Assembly (NCBI GenBank): GCA_021808185.1
Contig: JAKBCB010000281.1
Coordinates: 1 to 5,446 of the forward strand
Length of the DNA: 5,446 nt
DNA from: Pseudomonadota bacterium
GTDB taxonomy: Bacteria; Pseudomonadota; Alphaproteobacteria; Acetobacterales; Acetobacteraceae
Direction of reading: 5' to 3'
Each line of letters begins with the position of its first letter. The first letter of the stretch is position 1. Position numbers and translations under genes: made by a program. This document shows positions 1 to 5,446 of this stretch, piece after piece. The notes below the pieces were generated by a model. That model did no database searches. It was given only the letters and a program-made list of their open reading frames with translations, and was not told the DNA's origin.

Positions 1-403
1 CAACGTGCCGGTGACGGAACTGCTGGAACAGCATGCCTTCGACCTCCAGCGCGTGCTGGATCGCGTCCCCGACTTCCTCACGCATGACGAGCACGAGCAC
101 AACGAGGACATCGCCTCGATGAGCTTCGAGGTCGAGGCCCCCATCGACCCGGAGAAGTTCAACGCCTGGATCGGCGTGGTGCTGGCCGAGAAGGGCCAGG
201 ATCTGCTGCGCACCAAGGGCATTCTGTCCTATGCCGGCGAGGACCGGCGCTTCGCCTTCCAGGCGGTGCACATGATGGCGGACGGCGATTTCATCGGTCC
301 CTGGAAGGACGGTGAGAAGCGCGTCAGCCGTCTGGTGTTCATCGGCCGCAACCTCAACCGCCCGCAACTGCGGCGCGGGTTCGAGAGCACGGTGGCGAAA
401 TAG
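1..403 (+). CDS. CobW/COG0523-family GTP-binding metallochaperone, C-terminal part (5' end outside window)
   Basis: This is the C-terminal end of a G3E-family GTPase of the CobW/COG0523 type, cytoplasmic proteins thought to deliver zinc or another metal to client enzymes at the cost of GTP. About 133 residues are visible; the GTPase domain with its Walker motifs and CxCC-type metal site would lie left of the window. Counting from the GTG at base 5, a histidine/acid-rich loop (HDEHEH, residues 27-32) precedes the CobW C-terminal domain at about residues 35-126. Conserved stretches are the SFE strand near 40, RTKGIL at 69-74, and VFIGRNLNRPQLRRGFE near the end. The frame is open to base 1, so the GTG at base 5 is just the first start-like codon and not the true start. 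The stop is TAG at 401-403. Which metal is handled, and whether it is a true CobW (cobalamin synthesis) or a zinc chaperone, cannot be decided here; the adjacent WD40 gene favours the zinc type. Family assignment is firm, substrate is inference. Confidence -1.
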   Translation, partial: NVPVTELLEQHAFDLQRVLDRVPDFLTHDEHEHNEDIASMSFEVEAPIDPEKFNAWIGVVLAEKGQDLLRTKGILSYAGEDRRFAFQAVHMMADGDFIGPWKDGEKRVSRLVFIGRNLNRPQLRRGFESTVAK

Positions 404-438
404 CCCGGCTGCCCGCCGGCCGAGATGACCGCGACCAT

Positions 439-461
439 GCGTCGCCCCTTGTCCGCGACGC
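439..461 (+). repeat. 7-bp perfect inverted repeat, possible stem-loop
   Basis: GCGTCGC (439-445) and GCGACGC (455-461) are exact reverse complements around a 9-base loop. It lies 35 bases after the stop of the CobW-family gene. No T-run follows, so it does not qualify as a standard intrinsic terminator. It could cap the 3' end of the upstream message or occur by chance in GC-rich DNA. Confidence -1.
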
Positions 462-472
462 CCGCGACGGGC
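460..472 (+). repeat. Short hairpin GCCCG-CGA-CGGGC
   Basis: GCCCG (460-464) pairs with CGGGC (468-472) over a 3-base loop. It shares two bases with the repeat to its left and its whole right arm with the repeat to its right, so the three cannot all form at once. Alone, a 5-bp stem is weak evidence. Confidence -1.
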
Positions 473-505
473 AGGTGTAGGGATCTTCAGCCCCGGACCT
501 GCCCG
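468..505 (+). promoter_or_regulatory. 9-bp perfect inverted repeat flush against the WD40 start codon
   Basis: CGGGCAGGT (468-476) and ACCTGCCCG (497-505) are exact reverse complements separated by 20 bases. The right arm ends two bases before the ATG at 508 and occupies the place where a ribosome binding site would be, and no Shine-Dalgarno motif is visible there. As RNA it could hide the translation start; as DNA it could be an operator. The role is inference, only the symmetry is seen. Confidence -1.
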
Positions 506-507
506 CC

Positions 508-1542
508 ATGAGCCAGACCGCCTCCGCCGACCACCTTCTCGAAACGCGCGGCATCAAGGCCGATTTCGGCGCCTTCGTCGTCGCCGCCGCCTTCGACCGC
601 GCCGGGCGGACCGCCGCCTTCGCGCTCGGCGACGGCACGGTGCGGCTGTTCGACGGTGCGGACTGGCGCGCCGTGGCCGCGCATGACGGCGCGGTGCTGT
701 CGCTCGCCCCCGATGCCGGGGCGGCGGGTTTCGTCTCGGGCGGCGACGATGGCCGCTTCGCGCGCATCGGCGCCGATGGCGGCGTCACCCCCATCGAAAC
801 CTACGGCATGAAGTGGGTGGACCACGTTGCCAGCTTTTCCGACGGCAAGGCGGCGCTGCTGGCGTGCTCGGTGGGCAAGCATGTGCATCTGTTCGACGGC
901 GCGGGCAGGAAGCTCAAGACCCTCACGCATCCCTCGTCCGTGACGGGGCTGACCTTCGACACCAAGGGCAAGCGCATCGCCGCCAGCCACTACAACGGTG
1001 CCAGCCTGTGGTACGTCGCGTCCAAGACCGACAACGCGCGGCTGCTGGAATGGAAGGGCAGCCACACCGGCATCGTACTCTCGCCGGACGGGGATTGCGT
1101 GGTGACATCGATGCAGGAGAACGCGCTGCATGGCTGGCGCCTGTCGGACGCCTCGCACATGCGCATGAGCGGCTATCCGGCCAAGACGGCGGCCATGAGC
1201 TTCACCAAGGGCGGCAAATGGCTCGCCACCTCGGGCGCGGAATCCATCGTGCTCTGGCCGTTCATCGGCGGCGGGCCGACGGGCAAGGCGCCGATCGAAC
1301 TGGCCGGCGGGGATGCGGCGATGTGCAGCTACGTCGCCAGCCACCCGCAGCAGGAAGCGGTGGCGGGCGGGTTCTCGGACGGGCTGGTGGTGCTGGCGGA
1401 CATCCCGTCCTCGCGCATCCTGCCGGTCGCGGGCACCGGGCGCGGCCCGGTCTCGGCGATGGCCTGGAGCGCGGATGGCACGCGGCTGGCCTTCGGCACC
1501 GAAACCGGCTTTGCCGCTGTCGTCGATTTCTCCAAACGCTGA
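508..1542 (+). CDS. WD40-repeat beta-propeller protein
   Basis: A 344-residue protein made of WD40-like repeats with no other domain, signal peptide or membrane segment, so probably a cytoplasmic scaffold or binding protein. Repeat units can be traced at about residues 23-50, 55-87, 96-130, 137-169, 180-211, 222-251, 264-298 and 306-341. Each has the pattern of a hydrophobic strand, an SPDG-like turn (AFDRAG, LSPDG, SADG) and a closing strand such as VRLFD, VHLFD, SLWYV, HGWRL or VLW. That gives seven or eight blades, enough to close a propeller. An in-frame TAG at 478-480 limits upstream extension and ATG 508 is the first standard start after it, though no Shine-Dalgarno sequence is visible. 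Proteins of this kind are found beside COG0523 GTPase genes in alphaproteobacteria, which suggests a role in metal homeostasis, but I know of no established biochemical function. Fold assignment is strong, role is inference. Confidence -1.
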   Translation: MSQTASADHLLETRGIKADFGAFVVAAAFDRAGRTAAFALGDGTVRLFDGADWRAVAAHDGAVLSLAPDAGAAGFVSGGDDGRFARIGADGGVTPIETYGMKWVDHVASFSDGKAALLACSVGKHVHLFDGAGRKLKTLTHPSSVTGLTFDTKGKRIAASHYNGASLWYVASKTDNARLLEWKGSHTGIVLSPDGDCVVTSMQENALHGWRLSDASHMRMSGYPAKTAAMSFTKGGKWLATSGAESIVLWPFIGGGPTGKAPIELAGGDAAMCSYVASHPQQEAVAGGFSDGLVVLADIPSSRILPVAGTGRGPVSAMAWSADGTRLAFGTETGFAAVVDFSKR

Positions 1543-1545
1543 GGG
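1540..1545 (+). promoter_or_regulatory. Shine-Dalgarno-like site overlapping the WD40 stop codon
   Basis: TGAGGG contains the WD40 stop (TGA, 1540-1542) and a purine core GAGGG that ends 7 bases before the ATG at 1553. It supports 1553 as the reductase start and suggests translational coupling between the two genes. Confidence -1.
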
Positions 1546-1552
1546 CCGCGCC

Positions 1553-2371
1553 ATGCAGCGCATCACCACCCATGGATTGAACATGCCCAAACTGGGCCTC
1601 GGCACCTGGCCGATGCGCGGGGAGGAGTGCACCGGGGCGGTGCTGAGCGCGCTGGCACTCGGCTATCGCCACATCGACACGGCGGCGATGTACGGCAACG
1701 AGGCCGAGGTCGGTGCCGCGCTGGCGCAAACCCCGGTCGCGCGCGCGGACATCCACGTCACGACGAAGGTCTGGCCGGACAATTTCGCGCCGGACGCGAT
1801 GCGCCGCTCGCTGGAGGCCAGTCTGGCGAGCCTGCGTACCGGCTATGTGGACCTGTTCCTGCTGCACTGGCCGCGCCCGGACACCGACCTGCCGAAGACA
1901 CTGGAAACGCTGGTCCGCCTGAAGGATGACGGGCTGGCGCGCGCCATCGGTGTGTCGAACTTCACCGTCGCCTTGATGCGCCGGGCGGTGGAGGAGGTGG
2001 GCGCGCCGATCGCCTGCAATCAGGTCGAGTACCATGTGCTGCTCGACCAGTCCAAGGTGCTGGCCTACGCGCGGGCACACGGCATCGCCGTGACCGCCTA
2101 TGCGCCGCTGGCGCGGGGGGAACTGGCCAGGCACCCGGCGGTGCAGCGCATCGCGGAGAAGCATGGCGCGACGGTCGAGCAGGTGGCGTTGAAATGGCTG
2201 CTCGATCAGGACGGCGTCGCGGCCATCCCGAAAGCGGCGCGGGCCGCGAGCCAGCAGACCAATCTCGATGCGCTGAATGTCACGCTGGACGATGCCGACC
2301 GCGCCGCGATCGCGGCGCTGCCGAAGGACGTGCGCATCGTCAAGGCCGGCTGGCCGATGGACTGGGACTGA
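1553..2371 (+). CDS. Aldo/keto reductase (2,5-diketo-D-gluconate reductase-like)
   Basis: A cytoplasmic NAD(P)H-dependent aldo/keto reductase of 272 residues, the usual length for the bacterial COG0656 group, which reduces aldehydes and ketones to alcohols. The (beta/alpha)8-barrel landmarks occur in order: GLGTW at 15-19, DTAAMYGNE from 42, TTKVW at 70-74, LLHWP at 103-107, GVSNF at 133-137, NQVEYH at 156-161 and IPK at 225-227. The catalytic tetrad is complete: Asp42, Tyr47, Lys72, His105. The reading frame is open upstream to 1313, but ATG 1553 begins exactly where the family begins and has a Shine-Dalgarno-like GAGGG 7 bases before it; the longer version would overlap WD40 coding sequence. 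The gene starts 10 bases after the WD40 stop, so they are probably one operon. The cofactor loop after IPK lacks the common Ser (Ala228) and Arg (Ser233), so NADPH preference is uncertain. Physiological substrate is unknown; dkgA/dkgB-like annotation is possible but not proven. Confidence -1.
   Translation: MQRITTHGLNMPKLGLGTWPMRGEECTGAVLSALALGYRHIDTAAMYGNEAEVGAALAQTPVARADIHVTTKVWPDNFAPDAMRRSLEASLASLRTGYVDLFLLHWPRPDTDLPKTLETLVRLKDDGLARAIGVSNFTVALMRRAVEEVGAPIACNQVEYHVLLDQSKVLAYARAHGIAVTAYAPLARGELARHPAVQRIAEKHGATVEQVALKWLLDQDGVAAIPKAARAASQQTNLDALNVTLDDADRAAIAALPKDVRIVKAGWPMDWD
2340..2371. other. 32-base tail-to-tail overlap of two convergent genes
   Basis: The reductase ends on + at 2369-2371 (TGA) and the TPR/glycosyltransferase-like gene ends on - at 2340-2342 (TCA read as TGA). 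Each stop codon lies inside the other gene's coding sequence. No bidirectional terminator with T-runs is visible; only a weak GGCC-GGCT-GGCC repeat occurs at 2344-2355. Confidence -1.
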
Positions 2372-3779
2372 CGCAGCCGGACAGCGCGGTGGCTAGGGCT
2401 TCGGCAACGCCGTTCCAGTCGCCGGGGCGGGGTTGGCGAAACAGCCGCAACGACGCATACCAGGGCGAATCGACGCGGCCGAGTTGCCAGCGCCAATCCG
2501 GCGCCCAGGGCAGCGCCACCCAGGCGGGCCGGCCGAGCGCCCCGGCCAGATGCGCCGTGGCGGTATCGACGGTGATGACGAGATCGAGCGCCGCCACCGC
2601 GGCGGCGCTGGCGGAGAAATCGGTCAGGCGGGGTGCCCAGTCCACGACACCGGGTGGGGCCGCGCCGCCCTGTTGCAGGCTGACCCAGGCGATACCGGAT
2701 ACCGCCAGCAGCGGCGCCAGGGCTGCTTGCGGCATCGAGCGGCGCGGGTCGTTGGCGTGCGCGGGGTTGCCGGCCCAGACCAGCCCAACGCCCGGCCGCC
2801 CCGCCGGCAGCAACGCGCGCCATGCCGCCACCGCCGCCGGGTCGGCCGCGAGATAGGCGGCGGCGGCCGGGACGCTGCCCGCGTCGGTGGCGAACAGGCG
2901 CGGCAGGCTCGACAGAGCCACCCAGGCATCGTGCGGCGGCAGCGGCTCGCCTGGGGCGACCACGGCGGCCACGCCGGCCATCCGGCGCAGCAGCGGCGCC
3001 AGCCGCGCGTCGCAGGCCAGCAGCACGCGGGCGCCGCGCCCGGCCAGCAGCGGCAGGTAGCGCGCGAACTGGATGGCATCGCCAAGCCCCTGCGCGGAGC
3101 AGACGAGCAGCGTGCGCCCGGCCGGCGCCATGCCGTCCCATTCGGCCCCCCTGACCCCGCGCGCCGCCAGGGCGGCGTTCTCCTCCGGCTTGCGCGCGCG
3201 CATGTCGGCCCATCCGGCGGCGAAATCCCCGGCGAGCAGCTCGGCGAAGCCGAGATCCCAGCGCGCCGGCCCGAAATCCGGGTTCAGCCGCAGCGCCGCC
3301 CGGTAGGCGTCGATTGCTTCCGGCAGGCGCAGGCGTTGCACCAGCACGGTGCCGAGGCTGGCATGGGCGGCGGCATCCGGGGCGAGCGCGCAGGCGCGGC
3401 GCAGGGCGGCCTCGGCGGCCTCCAGCCGGTCGAGGCTGGCCAGCGCGTTGCCCAGATTGAGCCACGCGCCGGCATCCTCGGGGGCGAGGGCGATGGCTGC
3501 GCGCAGCGCCGCCACGGCGTCTGCCGCCCGGCCGAGCGCGTGCAGCGCGGTGCCGCGCACGAAATGCGCTGGCGCCGCCGATGGCACCAGCTCCAGCGCC
3601 GCGTCCGCCGCCGCCAGCGCGCCGGGCCAGTCGGCCCCCAAGGCCAGCAGCGCGCAGGCCAGCAGCACCTGCGCCGCCCCGCAGCGGGGATCGGCCGCCA
3701 GCAGCGCGCGGCAGAGGCGCGCGGCGGAGGCAGCATCGCCATTTTCCAGCAGCGTGACGGCCTGCCCGATTTGTCCCAT
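2340..3779 (-). CDS. TPR-repeat protein with glycosyltransferase family 9-like C-terminal half
   Basis: A 479-residue two-part protein. Residues 1-169 form about five tetratricopeptide repeats (roughly 2-34, 35-69, 70-103, 104-136, 137-169), with typical units ending in ALAPEDA, ALAPDA or RLNPDF. A linker (DLGFAELLAGDFAAGW, 175-190) follows. Residues 215-467 resemble heptosyltransferase-type (GT9, GT-B fold) proteins: QGLGDAIQFARYLPLL at 230-245, GLVWAGNPAHANDPRRSM at 332-349, VSLQQG near 366-371, VDTATAHLAGALGRPAW at 404-420 and PDWRW at 427-431. The second part is shorter (about 250 residues) than a stand-alone GT9 enzyme, which is normal for this TPR-fused type. No signal peptide or membrane helix is seen, so it should act in the cytoplasm, perhaps glycosylating a protein or a surface-polymer precursor. 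An in-frame TAG at 3789-3791, three codons upstream, makes ATG 3779 the first possible start; no clear Shine-Dalgarno motif. It lies 45 bases downstream of the gamma-glutamyltransferase gene and may share its transcript. Architecture is firm; donor and acceptor are unknown. Confidence -1.
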   Translation of the reverse strand: MGQIGQAVTLLENGDAASAARLCRALLAADPRCGAAQVLLACALLALGADWPGALAAADAALELVPSAAPAHFVRGTALHALGRAADAVAALRAAIALAPEDAGAWLNLGNALASLDRLEAAEAALRRACALAPDAAAHASLGTVLVQRLRLPEAIDAYRAALRLNPDFGPARWDLGFAELLAGDFAAGWADMRARKPEENAALAARGVRGAEWDGMAPAGRTLLVCSAQGLGDAIQFARYLPLLAGRGARVLLACDARLAPLLRRMAGVAAVVAPGEPLPPHDAWVALSSLPRLFATDAGSVPAAAAYLAADPAAVAAWRALLPAGRPGVGLVWAGNPAHANDPRRSMPQAALAPLLAVSGIAWVSLQQGGAAPPGVVDWAPRLTDFSASAAAVAALDLVITVDTATAHLAGALGRPAWVALPWAPDWRWQLGRVDSPWYASLRLFRQPRPGDWNGVAEALATALSGCVSPSPSASRP

Positions 3780-3824
3780 CGCGGCAGGCTATGTCGCGCG
3801 GGTTGAGACGGCGTTACGCCAGGG
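3780..3824 (-). other. 45-base spacer between ggt and the TPR gene
   Basis: This short gap separates the ggt stop (3825-3827) from the TPR gene start (3777-3779). It holds one interrupted palindrome, GGCGT-T-ACGCC at 3810-3820, and no T-run, promoter-like pair or Shine-Dalgarno motif I can defend. The small size and shared orientation suggest one transcription unit. Confidence -1.
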
Positions 3825-5446
3825 CTATTCCCCGATCGCCGCCCCGGCCGGCCGGCGCGGGTCGCTGGCGCCGAACAGGTGGCCACCCGGGCCGGCCACG
3901 ATGACTTCCGCCGAGCCCCAGGGCGGCTGCTCCGTGATGCGATAGCCCATGCCGCGCAGCAGCGAGGCCGTGTCGGGCGACAGCGCGAACGGCTCGGCGT
4001 ACAGCGTGTCCGGCTCCCATTGCAGGTGCAGGCGCGGTGCATCCACCGCTTCCTGCGGGGTCATGCCGTGGTCGATCAGGTTCAGCGCGGTTTCCAGCGT
4101 GATGGTGATGATGCGCGAGCCGCCGGGCGAGCCCAGCACCATCGCCACATGCCCGTCCCGCAGCACGATGGTCGGCGCCATCGAGGATAGCGGGCGCTTG
4201 CCGGGGGCGATGGCGTTGGCCGCGCCCTGCACCAGCCCGAACATGTTGGGCGCACCGGGCTTGGCGGTGAAATCGTCCATCTCGTCGTTGAGCAGGAAGC
4301 CGGTGCCGGGCGCCATGACGCCGGCGCCGAACAACCCGTTGACCGTGTAGGTGACGGCCACCGCGTTGCCGGCCGCGTCCATCACCGAATAATGCGTGGT
4401 CTCGGCGCGTTCGTGCGGCGGCGTGCCCGCCAGCTCGGCCGACGGCGTGGCGCGTGGGCCGATCCGGGCGCGGATGCTGGCGGCATAGTCCTTCGAGAGC
4501 AGGCGTTCCAGCGGGTCGTGCACGAACGCGGGGTCGCCGAGCAGCGTGTTGCGGTCCAGGTAGGCGTGCCGCATCGCCTCGGCCATGACGTGGACGGACG
4601 CAGCGGAATGGAACCCCATCGCGTGCAGGTCGAACCCCTCCAGCACGTTGAGGATCTCGCACAGCGTCGTTCCGCCGGAGGAAGGCGGCGGGGCGGAGAC
4701 GATGTCGTAGCCGCGATAGGTGCAGCGGACGGGCGCGGCCTCGGTCACTGCATAGCCGGAAAAATCCGCCGCCGTGAGGATGCCGCCGCCAGCGCGCGCG
4801 GCGGCCTCGACGGCTTCGGGAATGCGGCCGCGATAGAACGCGTCCGGCCCGTGCGCGGCGATGGCGGCCAGGGTGTCGGCCAGCGCGGGTTGCACCAGCC
4901 GCTCGCCCGGCTGCAACCGGCTGCCGTCGGCGTGGCGGAATACCGCGCGCGCGACGGGGTCGGCGCCCAGCAGCGGGAAATCCAGCAAATCCGTGTCGGC
5001 GCGGGTCAGCACGAACCCCTCGCGCGCGAGGCGGATCGCCGGCGCCATGACCGCCGCGCGGGGCATCGTGCCGTAGTGCGAGAGGGCGGTGTCGAGCCCC
5101 AGTACCGTCCCCGGCACGGCGGCGGCGCGCCAGCCGATGATGCTTGCATCTTCCTCGACGTTGCCCGCGGGATCGAGGTACATCCCGGCGCTCGCGGCGG
5201 CCGGCGCGGTCTCGCGGAAATTCAGGAACACGTCGCGGCCGTCGGCGAGGTGGGCGACCATGAAGCCGCCGCCGCCGATATTGCCGCAGCACGGGTTCAC
5301 CACCGCCTCGGCGTAGCCCATCGCCACCGCCGCATCCACGGCGTTGCCGCCCGCGCGCAGCATCGCGGCCCCGGCCTCGGAGGCAAGCCGGTGCGCCGAG
5401 ACCACCATGAACCTGTCCGACTCCACCGCCGGCGGCGAGGCGGCAA
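3825..5446 (-). CDS. ggt: Gamma-glutamyltransferase (N-terminus outside window)
   Basis: Gamma-glutamyltransferase/glutathione hydrolase (EC 2.3.2.2, 3.4.19.13), an N-terminal-nucleophile enzyme that cleaves itself into large and small subunits and removes or transfers the gamma-glutamyl group of glutathione; usually periplasmic in Gram-negatives. Numbering from the GTG at 5426, the large subunit shows GGNAVDAA at 26-33, NIGGGGFM at 49-56, substrate-carboxylate Arg71 (FRETAP), PGTVLG at 105-110 and PPPSSGG at 246-252. The autocleavage site ETTHYS places the nucleophile at Thr343. The small subunit shows Asn363, Glu382, Asp385, the lid loop AKPGAPNMFGL (388-398), PLSSM with Ser414/Ser415 and GSPGGSR at 432-438, all aligning with the E. 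coli enzyme at a constant offset of 48. The C-terminus is complete, ending at GASDPR plus a short tail (stop TAG, 3825-3827). The frame stays open to the window edge, encoding AASPPA before the GTG, so that GTG is probably not the start; the expected signal peptide would lie further right. Identity is near certain; location is inferred. Confidence -1.
   Translation of the reverse strand, partial: AASPPAVESDRFMVVSAHRLASEAGAAMLRAGGNAVDAAVAMGYAEAVVNPCCGNIGGGGFMVAHLADGRDVFLNFRETAPAAASAGMYLDPAGNVEEDASIIGWRAAAVPGTVLGLDTALSHYGTMPRAAVMAPAIRLAREGFVLTRADTDLLDFPLLGADPVARAVFRHADGSRLQPGERLVQPALADTLAAIAAHGPDAFYRGRIPEAVEAAARAGGGILTAADFSGYAVTEAAPVRCTYRGYDIVSAPPPSSGGTTLCEILNVLEGFDLHAMGFHSAASVHVMAEAMRHAYLDRNTLLGDPAFVHDPLERLLSKDYAASIRARIGPRATPSAELAGTPPHERAETTHYSVMDAAGNAVAVTYTVNGLFGAGVMAPGTGFLLNDEMDDFTAKPGAPNMFGLVQGAANAIAPGKRPLSSMAPTIVLRDGHVAMVLGSPGGSRIITITLETALNLIDHGMTPQEAVDAPRLHLQWEPDTLYAEPFALSPDTASLLRGMGYRITEQPPWGSAEVIVAGPGGHLFGASDPRRPAGAAIGE

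Noticed and set aside
439..461. Intrinsic terminator after the CobW-family gene
   Set aside because: The stem is only 7 bp and the sequence after it is GC-rich with no T-run.
404..507. Zur operator or sigma-70 promoter ahead of the WD40 gene
   Set aside because: I looked for an AT-rich Zur-like palindrome and found none. TTGTCC at 449-454 resembles a -35 box, but no acceptable -10 box lies at the right distance.
1313..1552. 80-codon N-terminal extension of the aldo/keto reductase
   Set aside because: It lies wholly over WD40 coding sequence, is Arg/Trp/Ser-rich and unlike the family, and ATG 1553 has its own Shine-Dalgarno-like site.
487..1632. Long open frame on - opposite the WD40 gene (381 codons)
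   Set aside because: Composition is that of an antisense shadow; the + frame has regular WD40 repeats.
2433..3806. Long open frame on + (457 codons) fully antisense to the TPR gene
   Set aside because: The translation is rich in Arg, Gly, Ala and Gln with no recognisable domain, the usual shadow of a GC-rich gene. The opposite strand encodes clear TPR and GT9-like motifs.
3810..3820. GGCGT-T-ACGCC palindrome between ggt and the TPR gene as a regulatory site
   Set aside because: It is a single short palindrome in GC-rich DNA with no second copy in the window and no associated promoter; chance is a sufficient explanation.
3814..5292. Long open frame on - (492 codons) in another phase of the ggt region
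   Set aside because: Arg/Pro/His-rich low-complexity product with no family resemblance, while the overlapping frame aligns end to end with gamma-glutamyltransferase.
5424..5426. GTG as the start of gamma-glutamyltransferase
   Set aside because: The frame is open to the window edge and this start would leave no signal peptide and almost no residues before the conserved core, so the gene is treated as truncated by the window.

Overview
The window reads as ordinary chromosomal DNA from a high-GC alphaproteobacterium. My best guess is the Acetobacteraceae or wider Rhodospirillales. This rests on the strongly GC-biased third codon positions, the CobW-family GTPase next to a WD40 gene, and the TPR/family-9-glycosyltransferase-like protein, a type I associate with that group. 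No 16S or other phylogenetic marker is present, so the placement is inference.

Layout: three genes run on the + strand. They are the C-terminal end of a COG0523/CobW-type metallochaperone GTPase (1-403), a WD40 beta-propeller protein (508-1542), and an aldo/keto reductase (1553-2371) that starts 10 bases after the WD40 stop and is very likely cotranscribed with it. Two genes run on the - strand and are transcribed toward the first group. They are a gamma-glutamyltransferase whose N-terminus lies beyond the right edge (3825-5446) and, 45 bases downstream of it, a TPR protein with a glycosyltransferase-9-like C-terminal half (2340-3779). The two groups converge with their last 32 coding bases overlapping, so the window is almost entirely coding.

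Function: the GTPase and WD40 genes probably belong to a metal (zinc) homeostasis neighbourhood. The aldo/keto reductase is a general NAD(P)H-dependent carbonyl reductase with an intact catalytic tetrad. The gamma-glutamyltransferase would degrade glutathione and other gamma-glutamyl compounds, most likely in the periplasm. The TPR protein is probably a cytoplasmic sugar transferase or a degenerate relative of one. No functional link between the two - strand genes is evident beyond a plausible shared transcript.

The only sizeable non-coding gap (404-507, 104 bases) holds three inverted repeats that share arms, the last ending two bases before the WD40 start codon. I found no mobile element, CRISPR array, tRNA or rRNA, and no clear intrinsic terminator. 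I do not see a convincing new system here; the findings below are modest.
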